Made by a program: the position numbers and the translations under genes. Source: Eopsaltria australis (taxonomy: Eukaryota; Chordata; Aves; Passeriformes; Petroicidae). From it: a DNA stretch of 64,000 bases. Location: the NCBI GenBank assembly GCA_034509425.1, contig JAVTVJ010000070.1, positions 434,001-498,000 on the forward strand. The letters are read 5' to 3'. The notes beneath the pieces were generated by a model. It searched no databases. It was not told the DNA's origin and saw nothing but the letters and a program-made list of their open reading frames with translations. Positions 1 to 13,546 of this stretch are shown here, one piece after another (position 1 is the first letter of the stretch; each line of letters opens with the position of its first letter).

Positions 1-2498
1 ATAGATCCACTGATGAAGTTTTTGTCTGAAAACATTCTGCTTCCTGGAAAATGTTACATTTTGAAAGCATTATTATATTATGAAAAGATTTTATGTTTAC
101 CAAAAACTGTAATATTTATTGGAAGAAAGCACCCTTTGGACAATTTCTGTTTAGTTTTATTAGTTCTACTGCCCTAATCTGAAAAGGGCCTGAGTATTCA
201 CACCTGAACCTCTAGAGGGCAGTGCAGTTTCTGGTGCTGATGATGTACATTCAGAATGAGTTAGAGAAAGCAAAACCAAACGATTGCCTCCAACAGTGCA
301 GTTGTGTTCTCTTATTGCTACAGACAAATTGATACACCTCCAAGCCCCCTGTTTAGAGATGATTTTCCTGCAGTGATATCAATGTGGTCCTGTCATCAGC
401 AGTGGAGCTTTTCCTCAAGAGCCCCTGAGGCCTCCATAGAAGGTCATGCTCCTACTCACACTTCAGATTTTACTAATGAGCTTGATTTTATGCGCTGGTG
501 CAGTGACATCAGTGCAGAAGTTGATAGCCATTAGTAGGAAGGGCATGCATACAGGATATCAGAGTGGCCTGTGCTGTGGGCTTGAAGTTATTAGATTGGG
601 ATGATTTCACTGGAGCAGTCCTCAGGAGTGTACTGAGGGCACTGGGGCTGTAATGCCCAGCTGTAATTAGCAGCCTGGCTCCATCCTTCTGTGTTCATCT
701 TTCTCCACTGCACTTGGCTTGCCTGTGTTTACCCTCCTTAGTCCAGTGTTCTTGTTAGATTGCTGTCAGTGGCCATTTCACATCCATTTTTAACAGTAAG
801 GGACAGGATTTTCCAGAAGTAGTTATAGTCAGAACAAGGATTTTGTGCCCTGATTAGCTGTATGCCATTGACAGATAAAAATACATCCCTAAGGGACTAA
901 GATGAAACACACTATCCATTTCTGAGCTTCACAATGATTGACTGCAAGTCCAATTATGCCGAGGCATTCAGTTGTATTTGGTGTACAGTCTTCAAGGGCA
1001 GCCTGAAATATCTTGCACTCTTGATTCTATTGAGTATATGGTTTATGGTTTAATTTCTTTAATGCAGTACTATCCTTCTGTCACAGAAAGGCAAATATTT
1101 TACAGAATGACTTTATGCAGGGGTTAAATCTACCACAGACATTTCATTTTGAAGTGACCTTGTTTATGCTAGGTGGGAAAAAAACATTTATTATGTGTTT
1201 GTTAAACTGCAGTTGCGTGTTCAGCATAATAGGAGTCTGGACCTCTGCCTCCAAAGATTAATATAGTTTTGATTTGAAGCCAGTCTTAAAATGCTTTTGT
1301 TATTATATTATTAAATTCAGCATAAAATTTGGCCTGTTGAAAAAAGGAGCCTCATTTCACAAAAAAATATGCAGATTTTTCTCCTACCCTTATTTTGGTA
1401 AACTAAATATTGTAGAAATCAACTTAGAACATGGAAAGCAATGCCTGAGTGAAATAAATACTAAATAAAATAATATATTTGAATAAACAACAAAAAAAAG
1501 AGCAATTAAGTATTTTAAGGGCACTGCTGAGTTGTTTGAGCATCAGAAGTGAATGTGATTAATGCTTTTTGAAATAACTTTTCATAAGGTACACAGTGGA
1601 GGACACACATATCTTTGGCTTTTATATTTTGTTTTTATCAGTGTAACTGAGTCTTTTCTTTCAAATTTCTGTTTATGACCTACTGGACATATTTTCTCGT
1701 GATTTAGTGTCACTGATGTTCTCACTATGGCAGTTTGATTTTAGCAAGTTTTAAACAGGCATTGCCAGTTTAAAGTCTGAAGGTGAAGTCTAAGGGTTGT
1801 GATTTAGAATTATCAGATTTACTCTGTATTATACCATGAAAGGAAAACAAGACATGGCCTCAAACCATGACATTTAGATGAAGTCTTCAAACACCAAGAA
1901 GTGGAGTTTGGCAATCTGAAATAGGGTTTTGATTTTGCCAGGATTAATCAAAAAGTCACTTTGCAAAGTTTAAATCTGAATTCATAGTCCTATTTCAAGA
2001 AGGTTTTTCAAATGCAGGAGTTTAGTAAAAAACATATTGTTGATTAAAATATATTCTTTCAGTTCTCAAATAATTTTACAGTCCCAGAACATTTTTGGGG
2101 GCAGTTATAAAAAAAGGTTTTAATTTCTTCAAAGTCAAAACAAGAGTTGTTCAGGAATATTTGCTTCCTAGGTTGAAAGAAAGGAAGGAGAATGACTTCT
2201 GCCAAGTGAAAGGCAGGCATCAACATAAATTGCATAGGTTCAAGTCCAGTGATTTAAAAGAAGGAAACAAATAGGTTTAAAACAACATAAATTAAGTACA
2301 AGGCATTTCTTAAATTGAACCTTACCTCCCAGCTATGCTTTTAGATCCCTATATCTAATAAGATATTTCTTTGTTTTGTTGTGAAAGAATCAGTGTCAAT
2401 ATTCAAAAGCATTACGATTTCTGTTTATGACCTCATAAAGACAAGCTCACTATGTATTAGTAGGGCTCCTGATTGTATTTCTATAAGATGAGCTTATG

Positions 2499-2532
2499 GA
2501 GCAATTATTCCTACTGAGCAATTATTCCTACT
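2499..2532. repeat. perfect 17-bp tandem duplication
   Basis: The unit gagcaattattcctact occurs twice head to tail (2499-2515 and 2516-2532) with no mismatch. The perfect identity suggests a fairly recent slippage event compared with the surrounding sequence. No function is implied. Confidence 0.9.
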
Positions 2533-5500
2533 GAGTGCACACACTGCAGTCAGATGTCATTGTTAACTTTGACACTGATAAAAGAGCAAAGAGAATTTCT
2601 GATCAATGCCTTGCAGCCCTCTTTAGCTGTCTGCTGGTACCTGGCTTCTAGCATTTATCAGTTCTTCAAACAACCTTTATTGCTTACCCATCTGACCACC
2701 TTGCCTGACTGATTTTGAAGAGTTAATGATGTCTGTCAGACCTTACAGGTCTGTAATTCTGAGAAGCAAAAAACACTATTTTCTGAAGGAACACATTGAT
2801 GAGCTGGTTTGTAAATTATTTTATTATCTCCTTCCTGAGCAACCCAGTCATTAAATGATATTGTATGCTACATTTTTTTCTGTAATGGCCTTCCTGCAGT
2901 TTCAGGCTCTAGACTCCAGAGCTTCAAATGATGTAACAATATTCTTTCCATAGTGTTGATAAACATGCCAGATAGATCATTATGACACATCATTCAATTC
3001 CTGATAACTACACTTAAACTTTTCTGCTCCTGATGCCTGGAGTTATGTGCAAAGCTAGTCATCACTGACTTCTTTTTGCTAGCTGAGGTGTCTGACACAT
3101 CAGTACCAACAAGATATGGATGTATACAGACTGAGGCAAAGTGGTTGTACTAAAGGACATTTGCACCCTCTGGAGCATTAGGCTTCAAGAGAGGACTTCC
3201 AGGTAATACATAGAAAAATGACAACTCAAGTACAAATGAATATTTTATGTCCCTTTATATATTGCTGTACTGAAGCACTGAGTGTACTGCTCTGTATTTT
3301 ATCTCTTTGTATTATATCTAATATAATCACTATATTTCGAGTTGAAATATTATCTTCTCTAGCTCTTTCCTTTGATCAGTTGATTTGTGGACATTAGAAA
3401 CTCATTAAGCATTCACACCCCATGCTGATGGGTGTAGTCTACACAATCAAGCAGACAGTTTATTGGAAATGTGTATAAGGTGCAACATAAAACATATTTA
3501 GATGGCACTTGAGTGTAAATATTTCATAGCAGAAAACAAGTGCCAAGTCTCACTGCTTGCATCCAAAGAACTGACTGCATTTGTCAAGTTAATGTCTCTT
3601 TAACCAAACCTAAACAATTTAAAACTAAAATCAACTTAATGCAGTCCTCCCATGTAATTCTTGGTTTACATATCTATGCAAATTTACCCTGTTACTAAAT
3701 CAGATTACTGACTTCACAGACAACCAAATGCATATATTTAGGAACTTGGCATATAGTAATAATAATAAATTTCAAATTTCCTCTTAGGCTAACAAAGCTA
3801 AACCTGTTTTTGGGGTTTTTTTTTCGTCTGCAATGTGAAATGACAAAACATTTTCTAAGGAACTTCCACAAAGGACACAGAGAAGTTCATATTCCAATCA
3901 AATTATAATTACCTTAAACCAGTGTCTTTTTATTTTACATTGAGAGAATATTTTTATTTGTGAAATAAGGGCATTGCAAATATATATTATTACATCCTTG
4001 CATATCAGAGCAATATAAAGTCGTACTGCAACTCTCAACATGATTTCCTTGAAGAAGATACATGATTTTAGTTAATTCAGTTTACTATAAGTGTATTTGT
4101 TATTGTTACTGAAGGAGCTAAACAAGTAGCTAATAAAATATAATCCAAAATATAAACATTTAATAGTGATATTTTAATTTAGACAATTTATGAGGGACAA
4201 CCACTCTGTTAACAATTTACTCAGTAAAAATATATAAGGGATTTGGCTTTATATGCTGTATAAAGAGGGAATAAACATTAATAATAGCATTAATAATTAT
4301 ATTATCACTGTTCAATATCTAACCATTCTTCCACATTGCTTGTTGCCTAGCTTTTAATGCAATAAATATTTTAAAATGTTACATCCTTCTCCCTTCAATA
4401 TATGCTCAATGTATTTCCATATTAATAATAATTTTAACTTTCAAAACTCGTGCCTCTGAAACATCTCTGGTAGCTTTTCTTCTGGTATTTTTTCTGTGTT
4501 CTGTATGCTAGGACTATGAAGAGTCAGCTGTGAGGGAGACCGTACTGGTAACTTAACTATTCTGAGAAATGTCTAAACTGGAGTCATCAGTGGTATTAGC
4601 ACTTCACACAGGAAATCAGACTTCTCTTTATCACCTCAAGCAAATGCAAAATATTTCCTAAATACAGATGACAAATATCTCTATAGCATTAATTTGCACC
4701 TGTCAAACTGGCAAAACCTTTAGGTCAGAATTTTCCAAGAATGCATGCATGTTTTAGCTCAACATTTTTAAGCTAATGTGTGATTCTGCTTCAGGATTTG
4801 TAAATGCAAACCCTGTTAGGCTGGGTGAATTTCCTGTATACTGGTATGGATGGTTGTACCTGAAGGTGTAAATACAGGCTCTTGCTTGTGTGCAAAAAAG
4901 GTTCAAGTCTGAGAATTTTTCAGAATTGATATTGAATAAGTAGGTTCCTTTATATTTCAATCTGATATTATATGACTGTGGGGTTTTTTACAGCACTGGG
5001 GTTCCCTATTATTTTATTTACAAGGATATTTCAACTGCTGCATAAACTTGTTATCTCATGGGTCATTGCAAATACACTATAGTTTCAGTATCCCTAAACA
5101 CAATAGAATTTTAGAATAGAAGTGTGTAAATTAAAATTCCCATACATCTGAAAATCCTGCTCTTCTAAGCAGGAACTTTGAGGAATTTAATTTCATATTA
5201 GCTACATTTCTTAGAAAAACAAATTTTCAAAATCTCCTTTGGCCATAAACAATACAAGAGTCTGGTCTGATTTTTGTTTTGATTTGCTTTGGGTTTTGCC
5301 CCAGTTTATGCCCACTTAAATTTTTCATACATAAAATCAATGCATGAGCAAATCTTGAAAATACTGGCCAGTGTATATTACAGAACACAGAGAATTCCTA
5401 TGGAAATGGGCACTCCAAGATCAGATATTTTCTTTTTCTAAATTTTTTCAAATTTAGTGTAATTCAAAAAAGGACAAAACCTGCACATCTAATACATAAG

Positions 5501-8500
5501 AGATTTTGCATCCATTTCTTTAATCTCTTCAGAGTCAAAGTATCTCTCTGAACAGCTTAAGCCTGACTTACTGAGGCTGCTGCACATCTCTCTGTGTGAG
5601 AGGGCAGCAATGATAAATCGCTTCTTTCAAAGAGAGTCACGCTCAGACAATGAACACGGTGAGACTCCAAACAGTGATCAAAAGGCAGCATGGCTCAGAA
5701 TCATACTGCTCAACAGTTCCAGGCTGTGTTGAGCAGTTAGAAATGGTAATGAGAGGCACAGAAAGTGCCAAAGATTCTCTTTACTCACCCACCACAGAAT
5801 AATAAGCTACTGGTGGCCTGGAACTATATAGTCCAATCATGAAATGCACCTAAACATTAGATCTTGGTTGTACTATAAAAAGACTATACCCTATTAAAAA
5901 AGGAAAGGTAGTCAGCAATGAACAGGAACAATGTGATATCACTGACGACAGCTGAATCCAGCTTGACGTTGTAAAATATGATCGCCACTGTTCAATTTCT
6001 GAAGCTAGCTACACTGGCCAGTTTGTCTGCTTTACTCAGCAGACTAGAATAGCCCTAATATTTTTAATAAAATAAGGTAAAATTGAAAGAGTGTCTTAAT
6101 TATATTAGGTGAGTTAATATGCCAGTTAGATAATGATTTATGGTTCTTTGAAAGAAATACATCTAAGCTGTGCTCCAGTATGTACAAAGAGCGATGAAGA
6201 CTGCGAACCTTTTCAAGAAATAGACGCAAAGATATTATTTTCTTTAGCTAGAATTTTCTGTCACTGATACCAGTGTTTTCAGGCTACTTGTGATAACAAG
6301 GGTGCTCATATAGCTGAGACTCAGGGAGGAACTCTCATCCTTTCTGGACCAAGCAGATTAACAGAGGTGTGCATCAGACTTCTGATGACAAGAAGTCATC
6401 CACAACATACCCCAGCTTGCAGAACTATAGTAGTTGTAAGAATGAATGAAGAAAATTTTGTAGATATTCATGCAACTGACAGCTGAACTTAGCCATGTAT
6501 GTTAACTGGCATGTTTTCCCTGATTCTCTTCAAAATCAATGAAACCTTGTTCACCTCTTTGAAAGGGTCACCTTAGGGATCTTCTGCATTAGACATTTCC
6601 TTTGAATTTTCTTCTTCATGAACATACTTCCCTGCACTGACTAATCAAAACAGATGGAAGACTAAAGTGCTGGTTTAGTCTCCTGAATATATTTACCATG
6701 ACCATTTTGGGTAGATGAGGTCTGACCTGGGCTGTGTTTCACCACGAGTGTCTCTTCGGCCACTTCACAAAAGGAGTCTTTTTAGGCTTACTTTGTATGT
6801 GACAGTGTAGCACCACTAAAAGTTTATCATATGTCAAGAGTACAGATTTACATGTTAGAAATTCAAATATTTTATCAGAAATACCTTTAAGATACGTGTA
6901 AACTTTCTCTAATGAAAGATAATAGATACTTAGAGACTTCACACTTTAATTTTAATATTTTTCAATAGACCCTATGGTAATAATTTTCCCATGTTACATG
7001 GTTGTTATCAATGACAGACAAGAACCGTTTTTGTTGTACAATTAATAGCAACTTGTCTTGCTACTCTTCATTATGTCATTCTAATACTTTTTATGGCTGT
7101 AAAAACATTCACTGAAAATCCAAAGTCACTATCATGTGATCTCCAATATGTTTTCTTTCTGTTTCATTACTCTAGCAGATAACTGGAATTTTTGTTGCCT
7201 CTTAAAGCCTTCTGAAAATTCAAAACCAAAAATTATTCTTTTCTGATTTTGCTTCATACACTGTCACTTTCATAATAAAAAAATTGAAGAACTTAAGTGC
7301 CTGTGATGCACCACTAAGACTAATGGCTTCAGAGTCCCTTCACTTACAGATGCAAATCATCATTGAGGAAGACACATCAATTTTGAAGCAAGGTAAGCAA
7401 ACAGGAGAAAAAAATCTGTCTCACCAGAAAAAGAAGTAAACTTTTCCATTGTGAAAAATGTAGTGCCAAGGAGAAACCCAAACACTTGGGAATTTTGGCT
7501 AGAACATAGAGTTTTTAGCAAGTCCAAGGTAAACATAGCACTTTATTTTTTCATTTTCTGTAGGTGAGAATTTTCTGAGGTAGCTGAGAGATGTCTCTTT
7601 GCTTTGCATTCTTGACCTGAAGCATTTTGTTTTGAACACTTCTCACTCCAACATACAGTTCTCTTTTGCTATAACAGTATTCCTTGTTTTAATGAATGAA
7701 TGTCTGTAAGAAAGATCTTGAGATGCTGATCTGTCTTACTGAAAGAACTTCCTTTGAAACCTTAATTGTTGGCTTGCAACACAGAAGAGTTTTCATATTG
7801 AAAGCAAACTCTTTTTTACAGATTTTGAGAGTTTAAAATGTACATTTAGTATTGTTTTAATAACTGAAACTCATAACTTTTTAAATAACTGCTAACTTAT
7901 TCAACACCAGTTTGTTTAATACTATGTAGAAATAACCTTTATACTTAGAGTTCTGCATATTTTCCCTAAGGCAAAAATTTAGTCCTGTTACTTGTGCCTT
8001 CTTACTCATACTATAAATAAAACATGGGTTCTCATTATATAAGGAAAAAAAGGCAAGTTTTCATCAATTATAGGATTTTGGTGAATGTGAAACAATTTTA
8101 AGTTATTTTATAAAAAGAAAATACCGAGGGAAATTCAAGGAATCATTAAAAGAGCTGTGATATTTTAGAACAAGTGTTATTTTTATTAAACATTTCAATC
8201 TCACTGAGTTTATAAACTACATAATTCCAAAAATATTCCCTAGTAACTCATAACTGAGACACTAGCTGCTTTTTGTGGCTTCAATTAAAGCAGCAATTTG
8301 ATATGTGTTCAAGAAGACAGATAGTTCTTGACCTCGTGAAATCCAGGACAGGCATGTGTCCCTTTTCATGTATCAACACAGTGTTTTATTAGTTTTTTAC
8401 TATTTTAGATACCCATTTTATACACAAGAAAATTTTACTTGGTTTTCAATTCAATTCACATTTTTAAAATATTAATAAAGATTTCATAACACAACCTGTA

Positions 8501-8520
8501 AGCGTCTTTTTTTTCTCCAG

Positions 8521-8595
8521 AAAATGGACCACGAGGCATTTAGAAATAAACTGTCCTGGCATCACGACAATCTGATTTCCAAACTGGAGATTTGA
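8521..8595 (+). other. exon-like segment: strong acceptor followed by short ORF
   Basis: An eight-T run and ctccag immediately precede 8521, making a strong vertebrate splice-acceptor context. A frame starting with ATG at 8524 runs 23 codons to TGA at 8593-8595 and includes several charged and aromatic residues. I do not recognise the peptide. If real it would be a terminal coding exon, but the next AATAAA I noticed (about 9197) is some 600 bp downstream, and such acceptor-plus-frame combinations occur by chance in AT-rich DNA. Treat it as a weak candidate only. Confidence 0.12.
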
Positions 8596-9299
8596 GTCTG
8601 TGCTTAGTTCTTCAGAGTCTTATTGGATTCATGTCATTGAAACATTGTCTTAGAAGTGTATTTACTTTGATACAAAATTCATGTAATGCTGAGGAGAACT
8701 GAGGAATTTAATTCTGAGATGTAACATACAGGCTACATAAAAGACAATGTAAGTCTTAACTTTAACACAGTATTTGAGCACTCCCAGTAAAGGTAGTAGG
8801 GCTGCCTGTAGGAAGAGGAGAATTATTGTGCTTAAGCAAACACATTTCACCAGTAAGTTTATGAAATGCTAGTGTGTAAGATCTGCTAGTGAATATGAGA
8901 ATAGTTTCAGTGCTTAGTGTAACATTTTTATACAGTTTTTTTTATTCATTAGCAAAAGAGACATACAGTAATTGGTCCACTGGTAGCCAGAGCTAGACCA
9001 TCTCTTATCAGTACTATCAAATTCATTGGTAGCTGCCCCACATTCTGTAAACTGAGATATTTGTAGTGGAATTGTTAAATCTCAGTCAAGCTTCTGCTTT
9101 GCACACACTTAGTAAGCAGGAACATTTGTTGATTATGTGCTAATATACATTCCTTGGGGGTTTTTCTCAATATTTACAACTTTACATTGGTAGCTCAATA
9201 AACTGAGAGAAAAGCCTAAACAGATACATAATAATGAACCAATGGAGGAAAAAGAAATTCACAAGAGGACATTTTGTTTCTGTTTTCATAGCAGCAAAA

Positions 9300-9668
9300 T
9301 CATTAATCTACCTTGACCTCTGTTAAATCTTTGATGTAATCCCATACAGCATCGTTGTCTCTAAATTGGAGAGATATGGGTTTGATGGATTAAGGAATTG
9401 GCTGAACGGCAACATCCAAAGCATTGCAGTCAGTGACTCAATGTCCCAATAAAGATCAGTAACAAGTGATGTCCCTCAGGGTTCTGTAGTGGGGCAAGTA
9501 TCTTTATTAATGATATACTGTGGGATTGAGAAGCAAGTCTGAAGATAATATCAAGCTGAGCAGTGCAGTTGAGGGTGCCATCCAGAGGGACCTTGACAGG
9601 CTTGAGGAACTGGACAAACGTGAACATCATGAAATTCAACAAGGCCCTGTGCAAGGTCACCTTAAGAC
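9300..9668 (+). mobile_element. CR1 LINE fragment (internal, reverse-transcriptase region)
   Basis: The sequence follows the avian CR1 ORF2 consensus on the plus strand: the segment ctctaaattggagagatatg near 9359, then gtgatgtccctcagggttct near 9467, then gccatccagagggaccttga near 9578. The codons around 9540-9560 sit where the CR1 polymerase has its FADD-type catalytic motif, but they are mutated. Frame-breaking stops are present (for example taa near 9324), and part of the segment between the upstream loop and the catalytic motif is deleted. It is an old, dead copy truncated at both ends, lacking the CR1 3' UTR. Open frames on the opposite strand here are shadows. Confidence 0.9.
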
Positions 9669-12600
9669 TGGATAAAAGATCATGAAACTGGTTTACTGTA
9701 TTTGTAACCCAATTCACTAATTCTTTTTATGAGACAAAAGGTACAAAAAAAAAAAGGCAAAGTATCTAGGCTACAACATATAATGAACTTTTATTTAGTG
9801 ACTAAGTAAATCAATTCAGATTTTTAAAACCCTACAATGGATAGGCATATTCATAGACCCATTCATAGGTCTATTTATAACTAAGAAGTCACAGTTCTTG
9901 TGCTGAATTTACTATAGAGGCTTTTCAGAGACAGCTGCCTGCTCCCATGAAGATATACATATGGATAGATGCAAATTGCATATGCAGTACGTACATATGT
10001 AATATGGTATGAAAACCATACCACTTAAAAAGGGTCACTGAGTTTATACACACAAGATTCTGAAGCAAGAAAGCTTGTACACCATTACAGCTGTGGCAAG
10101 AAATTTCAGGCAAGAGATCATTTCAAAGATAACTCAAGTATAAATATTCATATACCCTAACAGGAATGTTTGAGTGTAGATAAGTAAATATGTACACTTA
10201 ATTGTACAGTCCATCACCCTCTAATACTACTCAGGAAAAATTCTATGACTAGCTGTCAAGAAGTTATTCTGGCAGATATTCAGACCCTTATTATACATTG
10301 GAGACTTTACAGAGAAATGTACTTTCTCTTCCTTCATTATTGAACCATAAATAATCAGGATTGACAAGTCCTAGTTTTATTTTACTCTGCAGAGATGATT
10401 AAGTCTGACTGAGAACTTTTCTATGAGATTTCATTCCTTATGGGTAGATAGTGTTCAGAAGAATGAGTATGATCCATTCTGTATTTTCTTGTTTGCTACT
10501 TCAGGTGGTCTAGATCAAGGAGTAGATGCTGGGTCACCCTAGACACAGGGGCTGCGTTCATGAAAAATAGGTACTTGTCACTGTAAAGTTTCAACAGCTA
10601 CCACCTAAGAGATTTTTTAGACTAATTTTATATTAGATGGTCATGGATTGAATATGTCACAGAAATATTGCTTGATAGAGAGGCAGCCTCCTCCTTCATC
10701 CTTTCCTTCTTGTGAAGGGACATTTTGTCTCTTTGCCTGCAAAGCAGCTGGTGTTCAGCACACAGGGTAAAGAGACAAGGCAATGGTTGGAAGTGGAATA
10801 GGATTTTGAATGTCCTGAAGGTAAGACAGGAATTGAATGGAGCACTTCCGTCCTGTGTCTGACTACTTTAATGAAAACAGTCTCACCATTTCAGGAATGA
10901 CTCCATCTGCCTTCGTACATGACTGTTCTGTTGTGTCAGGCATGCTGCAGATAATGCCTTACAACTTGATGTGTTTGCTTGTGCTCAGGCATTGAAGCTG
11001 GCTGCCCAGACAAATCTCATGCTGACAAGCAAATGCCTCAGGAGCTTTAAGTGGGTCAGTGAGAAGGTGACTGCAAATGACTGTGATTTCCAGGTAATTT
11101 TTTTTGTACTTATTCACCATAATTTCGTCAAAATTTTATTTTAAGCATGAATGAAGGTGCTCTGAATCTCCCTTCTCATTTGTCTTAAGGTTTGTCCTTG
11201 TGCTTTTTCATACACCTGGCTATACACTTGGGTTTGTCATCTCAGCTCCTGCCTCTGTGTAGTCTGGTTGCAAATAAATCAAGGCACAAAATTCTTACCT
11301 TGGCAATGACACAGACTTTTGGTTCGGGACAACTTAATCTTAAATAAAATTAAGCTGACATTTTATTGCTAATCATGGAATGACTCACATAATTCAACAT
11401 ACAATATTTTATCGAACTTCCATTTTCTTAGTGCAGAAACTATATTCTTACTCTGAGACAAATACAGTTAGGCTGTGGGATCTACACCAAGCAAGGAAAT
11501 GATTGTCTGATTTTGATAACAAGACACAAATTAAGTTTTGTTTTCAAACACTATTTAGTTTGTCAAAAGAGAGAAGACTAACTCATTCTTACCCTTTGTC
11601 TCTCTGCTCTCCACATGCAAACAAAAGATGAACAAAATGACTCCTATAGAATGATAAATGGAAGGTTTCTAATCTTGGTGCCTGACCTTTGTGTGTAAGA
11701 CTCGTGCTGTCTGTGCTGAGTGAGCCCAGGGCATGGGGATGCCCTTTGCTGGTGGCATCAGTCCCTACAGTGCCAGCAGGATTACAGCTATGGGGCTGGC
11801 ATGTGGGAACAAGACAGTGGAAAGTAAAAAACTAAAAAGGACCTGAACAAATTTTCTCTGACACTAAGAAAGGAGGATAACTGCATCATGATGGATCACA
11901 GCTGATGCGTCTTTTTTGTTTCCCCTCCAGGGTGCACTTGTTCAGGCTGGAGCCAAGCCCTGCCTATTGCTCATCTCTTCTCCAGGCTCACCTTGAGAAG
12001 CTGTCTCCTGGCACACCACTTGCTGTTCTTGATCTGTGTCTCTGCTTTCCCAGGCCCCTTTGGCTGTCTTGCTCCAGTGGTTGCTGCACTACCATGGAAA
12101 CTGCAGCAAAACACTAAATTGTCACACTCTGACAAGGAAATTGTTTGCATTTTGGAGTCCATCTGTCCCTACTGAGCTGTCTGCTGTCTTTCTTCCTCTG
12201 ATCCCAACTACCCACTACTGTGCTTTTGATGTATGACGAGAGGAAAGTGGGAGTTAATTGCCAAATATGGGCCTAAACAGGGAGTGCACTGTGGTAAAAG
12301 CAAACAATGTTATGTGCTGAACCTGGAATATTATTTCTGGGTTATTATTTCTACTCTTTCTCTGCAAATAATATTAAAGTCCTGTTCTGGCTATTAATAA
12401 AGTACATATCTGATCCAGGTATCTGACTGCAAGGTCTGTACTCAATTCAACTGTGTCTTTCCCTCAAAGGGTAAGACATAAACCAGAGTTTTGGGTCTTC
12501 AGGAATAGTCTATTAAGAAACTGAGAGATACAAAGAAGTTCTTCATACAATAATCTTCAAGAGTCCCTGTAGTAGAAGTGGGAAAATCTCAAAAGAGACT

Positions 12601-13539
12601 AAATACACACAGCCAGAAGGTGCTGTGACAGTTCTCCTCTGCTTTCTTAGAAAACTATTAACAGTAAAGTCAATGTAGTGACTTCTGCATCGTGTGGATT
12701 TTTACATTGCTGATACAGGAAGGAAGAGCTCAGAAAACAGCTAAATGCAATGGGAGTCAGGCTGAAGAGAAATATGTCCTCACTGAGTACTCTTTAAGGC
12801 CTGGCAATGCTCTGTTTCCATCAGCCTTTGCTGTTCATCACCATGGCTCCCTCTCTCAGGCTTCAGCACACCACAAACAAGAGGGGTAGGGAAAACAAGG
12901 AGATCAAGGGAGACAGGCTGAAAGCCAGAAGTGCCCACTGCTGCCTCCAGGGAGTGAATTTCTGTAAACATGTTGGGTAACTTTTCTTACATGATCTATC
13001 AGATTCTAGGTGTTCCTAAAGGGACCATGGTGCAACAGTGGGAAACCCTTGAGTCATGGATATGTTCCACTGTACTAGCCATATGCTACTAGGATATTAT
13101 AGTCTTCAGATTTATTAATTTTCCTGTTGAAAACTCGTATAGCTAATTAATATTATTTCTCTCTTAGTGCCGTGCCAGAAACATGCTAACATAGTGGGGG
13201 GAAAAGTGGATTGTAGTTGTTTGAAAAATTTCCATTAAATTATTTGATTCCAGTTTCAGCTGTTCAGTGAGTACCAGACAGGTTTCCTACAATAAATCAT
13301 CTTTTGTGGCAGGAATGTTGTTTCTTTTGCTGGTCCCTGTTTAGGCCCCTCCTTCCAGAGTCCTGTTCTGAGCAGTCAGCAGGCATGCTGCCTCCAAGCT
13401 GTGGGCTTCAGGACTGTGATGATGCTGTGGGATTCAGTACTGTGACACTACTGTTGGTAGCTCTATGTGCTTTCATGGAGAGTTTTAAATCTGGGGATTT
13501 TTTTCCACCTGAATTTAAATTAAATCAAAATTCTGTACA
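9669..13539. other. non-coding DNA with a few slightly GC-richer patches
   Basis: This stretch is mostly unique sequence. GC rises at about 10.9-11.1 kb, where an exon-like segment is listed, and at 11.7-12.2 kb and 12.7-12.95 kb, where several overlapping frames on both strands (up to 70 codons) exist without any domain or codon signature. A strong acceptor-like pyrimidine tract ends at 11930 but is not followed by a convincing exon. No known repeat was recognised. Confidence 0.7.
10989..11093 (+). other. candidate 105-bp exon, unsupported by homology
   Basis: The segment is bounded by a moderate acceptor (tgcttgtgctcag, ending 10988) and a good donor (ttccag followed by gtaatt at 11094). 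It is 105 bp, a multiple of three, and open in only one of the three forward frames, giving 35 codons; it is also GC-richer than its surroundings. Against it, the same frame stays open on both sides of the supposed exon, the polypyrimidine tract is interrupted, and I recognise no protein family. It could be a non-coding RNA exon or chance. Confidence 0.15.
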
Positions 13540-13546
13540 TTTTGGT
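13540..13546. repeat. left target-site duplication of the solo LTR
   Basis: The heptamer ttttggt directly precedes the LTR and is repeated exactly at 13891-13897 directly after it. ERV families usually give 4-6 bp duplications, so seven is slightly long; one base may be a terminal or flanking coincidence. Confidence 0.75.

Larger units (their letters stand above)
1..9299. other. non-coding, mostly unique AT-rich DNA
   Basis: No open frame here exceeds about 76 codons and none resembles a known protein. The stretch is AT-rich single-copy-looking sequence with scattered short T and A runs and G4-T runs at 3812-3824 and 4980-4989. No CR1, LTR, SINE, tRNA or CpG-rich promoter is visible. It contains a perfect 17-bp tandem duplication (2499-2532) and an exon-like acceptor plus short frame at 8521-8595, listed separately. 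It is intergenic or intronic; the sequence does not decide. Confidence 0.8.

Noticed and set aside
9430..9717. 95-codon minus-strand frame
   Set aside because: It is the antisense of the CR1 reverse-transcriptase region.
11905..12236. Cluster of overlapping frames after a strong pyrimidine tract ending at 11930
   Set aside because: Frames compete on both strands, and no donor in a suitable position maintains any of them.
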